Assembly: GCA_963854735.1 (NCBI GenBank)
Contig: OY978098.1
Span: forward strand, 1,536,001 to 1,600,000
Reading direction: 5' to 3'
Length of the DNA stretch: 64,000 nt
Origin: Marvania coccoides
Taxonomy: Eukaryota > Chlorophyta > Trebouxiophyceae > Chlorellales > Chlorellaceae
The notes beneath the pieces are model-generated. The model had not been told where the DNA came from, did no database searches, and saw only the letters and a program-made list of their open reading frames with translations. This document shows positions 9,985 through 20,865 of the stretch, in pieces (the stretch's first letter is position 1; every line of letters begins with the position of its first letter). The position numbers and the translations under genes were made by a program.

Positions 9985-11580
9985 ATGCGCATTATTGCAC
10001 TCTTGGCTGCAGTAGCTAGTTGCAGCGCGGTGGGTGGCACTTTTCACAGTTTGAAATCTCTGCTTCCCTGGCCAACTTTTCTACACACGTACCTATACTA
10101 TATGATATAGTGTACACCCATGCATTAACATTTTTGAGAATGACGCTCATCGTTTAAATTAAATTGGAATTGGTAACAGGCCTCTCCTTCGACCACCAGG
10201 GCGTTGCTGGCGATGTCGTGCACAAAGTGGCTGAATGCGCCCAACTCCTACTTAGAGTACAAAACCATCTTGGCCAGTCTAGCCAGCAAAACGGCCCCCA
10301 CCTCTATCCCCAACGTGAGGTGCCTCCTCCCCCAGAACTACTCACTGACCGCCAATTCAGCGTCCACCGTCTACAAAAAAATTGTCCGAGAATCGTTCCA
10401 CCCTTCAATTCTTTACTACAGCGTCAAGCATTACCTGCAGTACGCGCTTGATAACGGTGCCGACCCATCGAAGGGGCATGTGCCCTTGGCTTGGCCTGGT
10501 TCTGACACAGCGGAGGCGGCCCTCGTGGCCTACCAGCGCACCCGCCAAACTCGTTTCCTGGATTTGTTTGTGCGGTACATGGACATCGTGATAACGCGCC
10601 GCGACGACAAAGTTGGGAAATTCGACACCTACCACAAGCGCGTGATGAAGGCGTGGGGCAGCGACGAACTGGGCCCGAAAACTTGGGCGGCGGTTGCCAC
10701 TCTCAACGGCAGGGTTGTCGCGCCTGCCACGCTGTTTGCCGTCATCGTGAAAAACAACCCTTCGTTAAAAACCAAATATGGCGCCAAAGCGACCGCTTAC
10801 ACCGCCATTGCTGAGGAAACGCTGGCAGAGTTTAACAGCGATTGGAAGGTAGTTGCAGGACAGCCAGGCATGCGCTGGTTTTACATGCCGAAGCGCCCGG
10901 GTGTGCCTCCGCTGTACCCCGAGCCCATCAACCACATCCACCAGGTTGGCATCGCTTGGCTGAACCTCTTCGAGCTCACCAGCAAGAGGTCGTACAGCGA
11001 CCGCATCAAGAACATCCTAGCCGTTTTTGTAAAGTCGGTGAAGAAGGGTCCCAATGGCACGGTGCACTGGAACTACAAGCCCTTCTTCGCTGTTCCCCAA
11101 GACGTCCAGTACAGCGAGTTTGTGTGGAAGGCAAGTTTTTGAGTTTGTTGGCGCAAAAAGAAAATCATTACGTGATATGTTTTTTTTAATAGCAAAACTC
11201 GGAAATTTAACATGACGTTTTTTTTTAAATCGTTGCAGGCTACGCGGACGGTGCCGTTGTTGCTTCGTGCCAAGGCGCTGAACTTCGCCCTCCCGGCGTT
11301 CCTCATCCCGGCAATTGACATAACTTTCACGACTCTCAGCTTCCAGGAGACGAAGATGCTGAAGAATCTTTCGCCCATCCAGTCAGGTTTCTTGAAGGTG
11401 GGCGTGGGCAAGCCCGGAGACATTACGAAGGCCCGCAATGTCGGAATCCTCTCGCTGTGGTCTCCGGCCGTGAAGAAAGACGTGGCTGTGCTGTTCTCAA
11501 ACCGCCCAGATATATTCTCTGGGGGCTGGATCCATCCCTCTAGTTTGCTGGGGTATGCGTACAACCTTCGCGCGGTTTAA
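9985..11580 (+). CDS. Secreted protein of unknown function, possible alpha-toroid fold
   Basis: Three exons: 9985-10029, 10180-11130 and 11239-11580; 445 aa. Exon 1 encodes a signal peptide (MRIIALLAAVASCSA, cleavage likely near CSA/A); an upstream in-frame ATG at 9964 would only lengthen its front. Intron 1 is GT-AG (150 nt). Intron 2 (11131-11238) begins GCAAGT after AAG and ends TTGCAG, a GC-AG intron: without it the frame stops at 11142, while splicing restores VWKATRTVPLLLRAKALNF. The mature protein is helix-rich with repeated aromatic/Ala-rich helices (DTAEAALVAYQRTRQTRFLD, INHIHQVGIAWLNLFELT), a pattern seen in alpha/alpha-toroid carbohydrate-active enzymes, but I recognise no family motif and give no enzymatic role. 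No C-terminal membrane helix or KDEL-type signal, so secretion or vacuolar delivery is likely. Confidence 0.7.
11131..11238 (+). other. GC-AG intron
   Basis: Donor AAG/GCAAGT at 11131 and acceptor TTGCAG/G at 11238. Both flanking exons are in phase 0. No GT donor nearby keeps the frame. Confidence 0.75.
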
Positions 11581-11945
11581 TCCCATCAAATATAAGTATG
11601 TGTTGAAGGTTTTTTTGTATTGAATACATCCATCGCTATTGCTCAACATGCCCAAAGCCTATCGAATATCAGGCTGGCTGGCTGAAATGTTTTTAACTGT
11701 TTTTTCATATGCCCAATATACTCCGAGGATAATTAAGCTCGTCCTATTTCTAAACAAAAATAAGATTTAACAGTCCCCAGGGGGAGGAAGCCTGTAGTAG
11801 GTGCCTGTTCCTACTCAAAGGTCCCATCGTCCATTGATTGTGTATTTTTCTTTTCTATCTATTGCAACTACTGCATGATTATTTTAACGTGAAAAATGAA
11901 GTATAGCCCCTCAAAACTGTGTCAACAATTTTCAACTTCCAATTC
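11581..11945. other. AT-rich convergent 3' spacer
   Basis: 365 bp between two convergent stop codons. No feature recognised besides AT-rich 3' untranslated sequence. Confidence 0.4.
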
Positions 11946-13265
11946 CTACTCGTCGCCATGGTGTCCTGTGTCCCACCCTTTGTCGTAGAGCATCTCGCTG
12001 GCCCTCACCGCAGCATCCAGCGCCTCCTTCAGCGCCCCCTCCCCCAACAGCTCTCCGTTTCGCCTCTTTATCCGCATGGAAATCTCGCACCCCGTGGCCG
12101 TGGGTCCCCCAGTCAGCGCGTCCAGCAGCGTGGGGTAGCTCACTACCCAGTTCACAACGGCAGGCACCCCCGCGCTGCTAACAGCCACGTCCCACACGCT
12201 CTTTGTAAAAACCCGCTCGTTGTAGGTGGGCAGCTCCACCTGGTGGTAGTAGCCCAGCCAGTCCCACAGCCCAGGGAAGCACCGCTCGGTGGCACGGTAC
12301 CCCCGCAGCCCTGGCGGCGAAATGTCAACTGGGTGGAAATTTGCTTCGTAGGTGGCTCTGCCTTCCCCACAGTAGCGATCGTTCTCAATTTTCCACTTCA
12401 GGTGTGGGGTGCGGTGGTGAGCGTCGGTCCCGCAGTGCCGGGCGTGGTGCCGGAAGCCCAGCAGCTCGTGCAGCCACGGGTAATCGCCAGCTTTGATGTC
12501 TTTGGTTTTGAGGGTGAGGTCGCCGGTGCCGGGGCGCATGATCCCTAGCTGCGCGGGGTCGGTGGCGTTGGCTGGCGGGTGGCAGTCCTCGGCGGAAGCG
12601 CTGTACCACATCGCGTGCTTCCTGCGGTGGCTGCATACAAATTAAACACAGTAAGGCAGTTCCTTAGTAGTCGCAAGTTCATCCTCAGTTACTGGAGACG
12701 TACAGAACATCATCACCGCGCCGCCGCCCACAGCGAAGGCTTTGAACCCTGCCTTCTGAGTCCCCGGCGACCCGACCGGCGTACAAACAGGTGCAACCTT
12801 AGAAAAACTGGAAATGCTAAATAAAATAATAAAATTTGCGCTGTAATGATGCTATGTGACTTGCCGGAGGAAACCAGGACCTTTGAAAGGTAGCACTGGC
12901 TTGGATCTCCTGCCAGAAAAGGGTAGGAGCTTGCCATCAAGGGTTGTCACGGCGGTGCTCACTTGATCGAAAACAGAGGTGCGCAGGCTGCCCAAGTTGA
13001 GCTCATCTAAATACCCGTCGGATACCAAACCCTGCAATGCTGCTTCTACCGCTGCTAACATTGAGCAGCGGTCGCGGCTGAGGCATTTTTCAGGCGGAAC
13101 GTCGAGTTGAAATTCCCAGGAGGTCACTGTCTCGTGGTCACGGATGTAGTGGCTAAAATTGCATATGTGCTCCTGATTTGGGTTGTCCCGTAGGTTGGAG
13201 TCCCTTGGAACCAGCGAGGTTGCGGCCACAGCGAGCATCGCAATGAGAAAAACGAGCTTTTTCAT
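11946..13265 (-). CDS. Secreted or membrane protein of unknown function; exon joins uncertain
   Basis: Exon A starts at ATG 13265 with a clear signal peptide (MKKLVFLIAMLAVAATSLV) and runs to about 12863. Its luminal part has paired cysteines (PPEKCLSRDRCSMLAAVEAAL). The terminal exon, about 12630-11946, encodes HAMWYSASAEDCHPP through ALDAAVRASEMLYDKGWD and stops at 11946. Between them lies a small exon, about 12802-12704. One frame of it reads AGFKAFAVGGGAVMMF, which looks like a short membrane segment, but the best donor (GTACGT) then puts the last exon out of frame. A second frame joins cleanly if exon A ends at AAAG/GTCCTG. I cannot choose, so two neighbouring genes or a sequence error remain possible. 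The terminal exon has several Cys and Trp and no family I recognise. Confidence 0.5.
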
Positions 13266-13542
13266 TTCGGCTGAGTCGGGTTTGGACGCCGTGAGCACCA
13301 CAGAAGATGTCGGTTTCATTAAAATAAAAAAATTGTCAAGGTTTGATGGCTTCCAATGCAGGTCACATTATGGGAAAAGGCTTTTAAAATCAAAGAAGCT
13401 TGTCCTCCCTGCAACTGCTTTCTATTTTATTTCTACATCAGAAATGGTATCATCTATTTATTTACAGCAGTCTAATAAGCTTATATAACAACATTTTTCT
13501 TCATTTATATATTCATGATTCCATTCAATTTATACTTGTGAT

Positions 13543-16262
13543 TCATGCTTCTTCGTATTCGATTTGAACAGCAGCTTTGCCGCCTCCCTTCAAGCTCCCT
13601 TGCGCAGCCCTTTCCGCAATGCCACCTGTCACCATGTGCGCTATGGCTTCTATGGTGACCATTGGATTGATTCCCAGGGCGGTGGGAAACACTGAGGCGT
13701 CGCAGCAATACAGGCCGCTCGCCTCCCAGCACTCACCGTGAGGATCCACCACAGAGGTGGCAGGGTCCGTCCCTACGGCATAAAAAAGGGAAACCCGTAC
13801 ATCTGAATTTAACAAATGAGATTTTAAAGGAGTTGAGCAGCCAAACGCGCTATTGATAAGTGTTAACTCGCCCATGCGCGCTGTGCCCATCTGGTGCGCA
13901 GAGAAGGTGGCCATCCGGAGGTCTGGCACGCCCTCCTTCTCCACTTGCTGCAGGTACTCTTCAAACCTCGGGTCTGCAGGCGCAATCAAATTGCCAGTTT
14001 CTGCTTCTGCTTCATCGCCTCCAGCAGCCGGAAACCGGCCCTCTGCGTCCCCCAGCAGCGTCATCACCCTGCTGGCCCCAGCCGCAGCCAAGGTACGCAG
14101 CCCCAGCTTCATCCCCCGCACCATGGTCCTCTTATCTGCGTCAGAAATGACGTAGTGCAGCCGGGGTCTCCCGGTGCGATCGACCTTTACCCTGCCGCCG
14201 CCACCAGAGTCTCGCACCAAAACCAGCACCGCCACCGCGTTGGGGAACTGTAACAGTAGGTCTTTGAAGTCGCGGCCGCCCAGCCACGGCGCCGAGGCTG
14301 CAAACAGTCCTGGGTGAAGAGCGGGAGTGTACATCACGCTGCCGTAGCCGGAATCCTCCCAATCCGCTGCTGCTTTGCTGTACACCGACATTATGGGGCC
14401 CTCCCAGCACCGAATGTTGCCAGCAGGAGTTGGCCCAGCGAAGCCAGGCTCGCAGGTGCCCTTTTCGCCCAGAAACGGAGGGACGGCGCAGCTTTTGTCG
14501 CCGCCAAAGACGCCGACCACAACCGTGCAAGGGTGCAGCCGCAGCCCCGTGCCCACGTTGCCGCGGCACGCCACTTTGGAGCGCAGCAGCAGCGCAGGAG
14601 TGTGCAGCGTCCCTGCGCTAGAAATCACAATGGGGGCGGAAACGGCGAAGCAGATGGGGTTTCCCGCAGGTCCAGCGTGCACCAGCGCCCCCACCGCCTG
14701 CTTGGTGCGCCCAGAAGCAGCGGCGGATGAGGCGGCGGCCTTTTGCAGAATTATCCGCTCAGCCCATGCGCCGGTGATGATTTTGGCGCCAGAGTTGCAG
14801 GCATCGGCAAGGAAGGTGTTGGCTGTGTCCTGTTTGGAGCCTCTGGGGCAGCCAAAGCAGCTGCAAGTGGACAAAGGGAAGGAGTGCTCAGTTGTAGCAA
14901 AATATGTAACAACAATATTTTTTTTTTCAAATGCGCTTACCAGTGACCGCTGCATGCAGAGTCCAGGCAGTTGCGGGGCACCTCGCCGCAGTGCACGCCC
15001 AGCTGCTGCAGCCCCGCAGCTAGAGCGCTGCAGTGGCCGCCATGCCGAAATCCTGTTCTCACGCCCATCCTGACGCACACCGCATCCAGCGACGCGTCAT
15101 ACTTGTCGCTCGCAAAGCCTTCTAGCCCCAACCGCTCTGCCCATTCCTTTCGAACGTGGTCAGGCGTGCGAAAACTGGCCGACCAGTTCACCCGAGTTCC
15201 GCCGCCTAATGTGCTGCCAGCAAGCACGCTCATCGCCCCACTCTCTGTGGCCAGAAAGCCGCCTGCCTCCATGGTTGATAAGAAACTCTCCCCCTCTTGC
15301 CCCGACATCTCGGCGGCAGGCACAAACGGGCCCTTCTCCAGGACGAGGACTTTGAGGCCGGCAGCGGCGAGCTGCGCTGCAGCGACGCCACCCCCGGCGC
15401 CAGATCCCACCACCACCGCGTCAGCTTCCACCACAAACGCAGGGCGCACCCGCCACACCGCCTGAGGGATTGCCGCGGCCGCCGTTTCAGCTGAGGGTGT
15501 CACAGGCGTCATCCCTTTGGCCTCCAGCGTCGTTACAGCCGTTGCCACGCCTTCTGGGGAGGCGTCGCAGCCGCTGAGGTCCGCCAGCGCCCCCAAAATG
15601 GCGCGCTCGGCCAGCTCTGTCTGCGGGATCGGCTTCGGCAGGCGCTGCGGGTCGGTGACGCAGTAATTCATGGCCTGAAGGATGGGGGATGTGCCATTAT
15701 GGTCTAGCATCGTCATTAGCGTGAAAAGCAGCAGCGCTTTGAGCCCCACGAAGGCTTTTCGAAGGAGGCGGATATTGGAGGACGACCAGCTCAGCAAAAT
15801 CTTCTCGCGGGTGGCCACAGGCAGCGCGGTGAAGGGAAGGGGCAAAGGGAATGTAAGGGCGAAGGAGTTGCGACCTGCCAGCAGCAGCGAGCCCAGCCGG
15901 GAGTCGAGCAGCGTCAGGACGATGTTCAGCTGGGAGAAAACGTCCGAGGGGAGATGTGCTCGAATTGTAGCTAGAATGTTGGGCGCAATGTCCTTGGTGT
16001 CGGAGCCTTGGGCTGTGTAAAATGTTTGGAGGACGTCCGAGGGCTCGTTAGCACCGGTCGTTTCACATCTCGGAAACAATGTATCAAGAATGGCGTTCAC
16101 GGCACGCTCCGCCGAAGAGCCCATGGCGTGCGCGTTCAGGGCGAGAGGATTATTTTTATATGATTTTTTTAATGCGAAAATGCTGGGCGTTTGGGTTTCG
16201 GAAAATTTGAAATTTTCTTGTCTGCCTTCCCCCTCTTTTTTTTTAAGAGCAGCCATTTGCAT
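13543..16262 (-). CDS. FAO: Long-chain fatty alcohol oxidase (GMC oxidoreductase, FAO type)
   Basis: Exons 16262-14941, 14860-13872 and 13772-13543; 846 aa. FAO enzymes oxidise long-chain fatty alcohols to aldehydes with FAD and O2, usually on ER or peroxisomal membranes. Seen: the helical N-terminal FAO domain (VNAILDTLFP), the FAD-binding VVGSGAGGGVAAAQL (about residue 286), GSTLGGGTRVNWSASFRTP, then CCFGCPRG rebuilt across intron 1 (GHC/CFGC), and the C-terminal GMC motif HQMGTARMGTDPATSVVD rebuilt across intron 2, ending VFPTALGINPMVTIEAIA. Intron 2 (13871-13773, 99 nt) begins GCGAGT: a GC-AG intron whose retention would keep the frame but insert 33 residues in the active-site loop. The start at 16262 is the first ATG in the long frame; ATGs at 16256 and 16124 are alternatives. 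Confidence 0.88.
13773..13871 (-). other. GC-AG intron in the fatty alcohol oxidase gene
   Basis: Donor ATGG/GCGAGT (first intron base 13871) and acceptor GTAG/GG (last base 13773). Removal joins ARMG to TDPATSVVD, the conserved GMC sequence. No GT donor fits. Confidence 0.8.
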
Positions 16263-16886
16263 GGCTTTTGCAAACTGGCAAATCGCATTTTTAAGAGCTG
16301 TGTGCAGGGAGGGACTCAGTTGAGAGCGCAGCAAAAGGGTTTTTTTTTTAACAAATGACAGCAGCACAGGGGGGGGTACGTCATAGGTCGGAGGTAGGTT
16401 TTATCCTCCGCACAGCGACGGCAGCAAAGGCCGCACATCAGAGTGGCAAGCTTGGCCCTAGCAATTAAACCAGGAGCTTACTGCCGCACTGGTTTGGCTC
16501 AAATTGGATCCCCAAACCCTCGCGTTGTATCTGATTCCTGCCGGCCCCAGTAAATGAAGCTGACACGAACCTAGCAGAAGACATGGAGGCAGGCAGGCTT
16601 GAAAACCCAAAACTATACTTAAAATTCAACGTTTGCTTCTCTAACAGAAAGTGCAATGGAGATCTCGCTGAGGGCACCAAAAAATAAAGGATTCCAAAAT
16701 AGCTATGGCTGTTGAATCAAGACAGAGCTCGCTACATGTTTATTGTCGCTTGGATACATGCCAATCTGGCAGCATCAAGGCGCCCTTGCACCAGCGCATA
16801 TGCCTTCAACCACTGTGATACCAGGCAGAGAATTTATGCAACGCTACGTAACCGATGTATTTGTTTTATTTTCACGCACAACCTGC
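16263..16886. other. Intergenic region with an interspersed repeat
   Basis: About 620 bp between two minus-strand genes. No coding potential seen. The segment near 16402-16492 resembles 51881-51966 and is listed as a repeat. Confidence 0.4.
16402..16492 (+). repeat. Interspersed repeat, copy A
   Basis: Shares ordered blocks with 51881-51966 on the same strand: AGCAAAGGCC / AACAAAGGCC, ACATCAGAG / ACAGCAGAG, CCTAGCAATTA / CCTAACAATTA, CCAGGAGC and CTGCCGCA. By eye about three quarters of positions agree. Element class unknown. Confidence 0.5.
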
Positions 16887-18882
16887 TCAGGAGGTGGCAA
16901 CCTGTGGAGACGTGGCGAATTCGTTCATCTCCATCACCGCCGCCCTCAGCGCTTTGACCTCTTTCAGCAGCTCTGCCATCTGCACCTGCAGCGACTCCCT
17001 TTCTTTCCTGTCCTCCCCTCCCTTTTCTTCTCCCCCCCCCTTCTCCTCCTCCTTCAGTGCCTCCATTCGAGCATCCTGGCTGTGCCCAGCCCACATCCCG
17101 TCCTTCTGCACCGAGTCCAGTTTCTCGGGGTCAACCCTCAGCACGTGGAGGTAGGACGGGAACAGGTGAGGGAAGCGCCGCTCCACAAACGCAGGCAGCA
17201 CCGCCTCAATTTCGTCAATAGCCTGGAGCAATCATAAAATTTGGTTTTCAATTGGTATAGAGGCATAAATGCAGCGGGGAAAAAGGAAAAAGGGAGCACG
17301 ATTCGAAGAGCCTAGAGGCTGATTCTGCCATAACATAACAACAACAAAAAAACTCACTTGGGCCTTGCTCAGCATGAACCTCACCCCCTCGTTGGCCGTT
17401 ACCCGCTCAAGAGAGGCCGTCATGAGGCCGATGAGCAGGTTGATGAGCACCATGCCAAGAATGAAGACGAACGACGACCCGAAGATGCATGCAGCGACCG
17501 GGTTGTGCGCGTTTTCGTAGAGCCCGCCGAGGTCTGCGTTACCGGCGCTCCAGGTGACCATGGTGATGAAAGATTTGCCCAGGTCTGAGAATTCGTTGTG
17601 CTCCTTCTGGTCTTGACGGAAGAGGATCTGGAAGGCGGCAGCATAGCCAAAGACGATGAGCAGGATGAACAGAAGGTACCAGCGCACATCCATGATGACG
17701 GCCCTGAGGTCGTCCAAGAAGGCAAAGCGCGTGGGGGTGAACACCCGGGAGAAGTACTGCAGGCGGAACAGCAGGAGCAGGCACTGCGTGGCGATGGCGA
17801 TGCTGGTCCACCCGCTCACCAGCGCGTTGATGCGGCCCACATGCATGGCCACAATGAAGATCTGCAGCGCGTACGTGGCGGTGTCCTGCGCAGAAAATTT
17901 TGAAGATTTTATTTTTAACAATTTCTAACGCTACAAAGATGTTTAGATACTATGGTGGCGGTTCTGTTGAGTGGCTCACCAGCAGGTTCCACATGGTGGC
18001 CCAGCCCTTGATGCCGTAGGCGCCGACTGTCGCGAACTCTATCGCTACAAACGGGGCCATGCCGACGAGCGCCAGGCAGTCGCATGCCGCAGCAAACCTG
18101 CCACGGCGCGTCTCCAGCAGCTCCCGCAGCGACAGCGAGGCATCTTCGTCCTGAAAGGCGGCGGTGAACGCGAAGAAAGACGCCATCCACAGCGAGAAGA
18201 AGGCCAGCTCCCACAGAATGAGCTTGCGCGCAAATTTAGTCCACTTCCAATCGATGACCGCCTGAAAGAAACAAAACACTTAAATTGTTAGATATATCAA
18301 GCTACCCTGGCCGAAAAGAAACTCTAGTATCACTACTAAAAAATAGAAGGAAAAATAAAGTTGACCCCTTGAAAAATAAAGTTGACCACTTGCCTGCACC
18401 GCCGGCAGCGCAAACACGCTGTAGCCGCACCCTCCCGCCTGCCACCGCCGCAGCAGCGGCTGCACCAGGCCGTCTTTGTCCGGAAACGCCGCCCCGTGGA
18501 TGGGAACTACGTAGGCCTCAACCGGGATGTCTGTACTCCACCCTGGCCCGTCGCGACCTCCCATGACGGCAACGGGGCGCCGCAGCTCCTCCATCCAGGC
18601 CGAGCGCCAATCCAGGTCGCCCGCCTGATCGCTGCCCATGGTGAGGATGGAGTCGTCCCCCAGCCTGCCCAGAATGAGGGAGTCACGGACGGTGAAGGAG
18701 CCCAGTTTCTGCACGCCTGCGCGCTCCAGGTGCGCGATGACGTGATTGGGCTGGTTCTTTAGCAGCTCTGCCACCGTGATTGCCGTGGAGTCGGGCTGGG
18801 CTGCCTCCACCCGGTCCCAGAGCTCATCCTCGGCGGGGTGCGCAAGCAGGGCTCGGTGAGAGCCCTCTTCTTCCTCCGCCAT
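16887..18882 (-). CDS. TRP-like cation channel with C-terminal coiled coil
   Basis: Four exons: 18882-18394, 18261-17980, 17885-17358 and 17222-16887; all joins are phase 0; 544 aa. Residues 1 to about 163 are soluble. Then come membrane helices: ILWELAFFSLWMASFFAFTAAF, CLALVGMAPFVAIEFATVGA, ALQIFIVAMHVGRINALV with AIATQCLLLLFRLQYFSRV, WYLLFILLIVFGYAAAFQIL, a pore-like loop (SFITMVTWSAGNADLGGLY) and a last helix IFGSSFVFILGMVLINLLIG. The order and the LINLLIGLMTASLERV end of S6 match TRP (V/A type) channels. The C-terminus (about 450-544) is charged with heptads (MAELLKEVKALRAAVMEMNEF), so probably a coiled coil. I see no ankyrin repeats, usual for TRPV/TRPA; the N-terminus may continue in an unseen exon, as a TTTTAG acceptor lies just upstream of the ATG. 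Intron 1 is GC-AG. Ion selectivity and membrane are unknown. Confidence 0.75.
18262..18393 (-). other. GC-AG intron with an internal direct repeat
   Basis: Donor GTGCAG/GCAAGT at 18393 and acceptor TTTCAG/GCG ending at 18262. Near the donor lie two adjacent copies of GAAAAATAAAGTTGACC (about 18352-18387). Phase 0 on both sides. Confidence 0.75.
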
Positions 18883-19440
18883 TGCTTTTAGTTCAGCCTC
18901 TTTTTCGCAGGCCTGGAAACTTTTGTATTTCTCCTAAAATAAGATTTTCTTATTTTCGTACGACACAGCGACAACTATTGGATGACTATGGAGAGTAAAT
19001 CAAATCGGAATAAAATATATTTAAACTCGGAAACAACGAAACCAGACGTTCCGAGCGTTTCAAACGAGCACAGTATATCGAAGATAATTTTTAAAATTTA
19101 AACGAGCCTTCTGAGGTGAAGCACGGTGTGGCATACAGCTGAAGCGCCGGTACAGTTGATGTTGGTTGGATCTCTATCTCTCTTGACTTTCGACTATGGA
19201 TTAAGCCCCAGACCATGGTGCACAATACACACTTCGAGCTTGGGGCAGCAGCTTAGGAGTCTCCGCCTGGAGCGAAGAGCTGCAGATTTTTCCGCACAAG
19301 CGGCAGTGCCATTCACTGCGACAGTGCTTCGAGCAATGAGAAGGGGACAAAACTGAGAGTCTCATCGCATAGCGCTAACATTTCATTAGCACTGCAGATC
19401 AAATGACGTAGAGTCAGAAGAGGCTCCATCATCATTCTAT
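18883..19440. other. Intergenic region upstream of the TRP-like gene
   Basis: About 560 bp. The first 60 bases could encode an extension of the channel (minus-strand frame EKYKSFQACEKEAELKA just before the ATG, preceded by a TTTTAG acceptor), so an upstream exon may exist. The rest shows only short frames. Confidence 0.35.
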
Positions 19441-20865
19441 CTATTCCCCTTCAAACTCCTCATCTTCCTGGTCGCCAAGCCCATCTTCAGCCTCAGAGAG
19501 GGTCCTAGAAGCTGATCTCCACAAGTGCGGCTTTTATAGCCAGCCAGCCTCGCTTCCAGGGGGCATCGCTTGCCTGGCCTCCTCCACGGCATTGCTCCTC
19601 ATGCTGCACTTGTTGACCGAGAGCGTTGAAAGGTGGGGCAGCACAGTGGCGCCCAAAAACTTCATGCATGCGTTGCTTATCTGCAAATGTGCCACATCGA
19701 TTTCCTTAAGCGCTGGCAGCACTGCTGCAGTGTGAAACAATTCGGACGGTTCTTGCCATTTGACAGCCCAACTGCCATAACTGGACCGAAAGTCGATGCG
19801 AAGGCTCTGAAGCGACGTCAAATCAGCGAGAAACACCGCTGCCATGGCGGCGGCGGTGCTGGTGGGCGTCTCTAGACTTTTAAAAGAAAGTCGCTCCAAT
19901 GTCGGCAGCTTCGCAGTTTGAAAGGCGAGCAGGCAATCTCCCACATCGCAGGCTATATCCAACGATACCAAGGCCGCAAGACCCTGAAGGAGCGAGCCCA
20001 GCTTGCGGCTGGAATTGCACCCGCACAGCACCAAGCGCCGAAGGCCAGAAAACGAAACAGAAGGACTGAAGCTACTTCCATGAAGCGAACTTTCTTCCTC
20101 TACTTCAAAAAATGGCGCCCGAAAAAGACGCAAGGAACAAAGTGCGGGCCAATTACTCTGCGTGAGCTCGTCCAGAATGCCTTTGGAGCTTCCGTTGCCC
20201 GATAAAATCAGCTCTGTCAGACTGGGACAGGGCGCTGCGGCCATGGTCTTCGCGCCCTCCACCGCCATCGCATTCAAACGAACTTCGATCAGCGTCGGAA
20301 AATGCTGCAGAAATACGGCTGCCGCCGACGTGTCTGGCAGAGGGGGCTCCACCGTGTCGTCAGCAGAAATATTGAGCTCAGCCAACGGCCACGATATGCT
20401 TTTGAACGGCGCAAAGGCTTCATGCCAGTCGACAATAACTGGAGCAATGGCATGGTTGTCACCCAGTTTGAATTCTCGAATGATGTCGAGATATAAATGA
20501 GTCAATTCTACCCACGGGCCTCGCGCCAACAGACCGACGTCTGCGATGTTCGCCTCGACAATACTCAAAGACTTCAAGTTGTGCAGCGGCAAATCCAGGT
20601 CGATAAGTTTCGGAATATCAGCAGAGGCGGAGTCATTGTAGAATAAAAGCGACGTCAGTTGAGAAAGAGCGGGCCAGCGGCGAAAGGCAGCCAACTCGAG
20701 GTCCTCGTTGGTGCAGCGGGCGTCATCAATATGGGAGTCGAGGATTGCCTTGGCTGGCTTGTTAACGAGCCGCAGGCTGCCCTTGTCGCCGATATCGGTG
20801 AGCACCGGCGGTGACAGCGACACAATTATTTCCAACACGTCGATCAAACTGGGAGGCGTTTCCAT
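19441..20865 (-). CDS. Leucine-rich repeat protein, F-box/RNI-like, with acidic C-terminus
   Basis: Main exon 20865-19574 and a proposed last exon 19504-19441, joined through a 69-nt GC-AG intron; 451 aa. The unspliced frame stops at 19534 (443 aa, ending SEAGWL). Splicing gives EEAR/TLSEAEDGLGDQEDEEF with a strongly acidic tail. After a short N-terminal helical stretch (VLEIIVSLSPPVLTDIGDKGSLRLVNKPAKA) that resembles a diverged F-box, irregular LRRs of about 24-28 residues follow (LTSLLFYNDS, LKSLSIVEANI, LTELILSGNGS, LRRLVLCGCNS, LQSLRIDFRSS, LSTLSVNKCSM). Such proteins are abundant in green algae, and the target is unknown. A degenerate relative lies at 51404-51670. Confidence 0.72.
19505..19573 (-). 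other. Probable GC-AG intron at the 3' end of the LRR gene
   Basis: Donor GCCAG/GCAAGC at 19573 and acceptor TTCTAG/GACC ending at 19505. It is shorter than most introns here and depends on the acidic tail being real, so less certain than the other three. Confidence 0.5.

Noticed and set aside
12713..12940. Minus frame with FYLAFPVFLRLHLFVRR as a membrane exon
   Set aside because: It runs across an AT-rich intron and gives an Arg-rich shadow after it; other frames give better joins.
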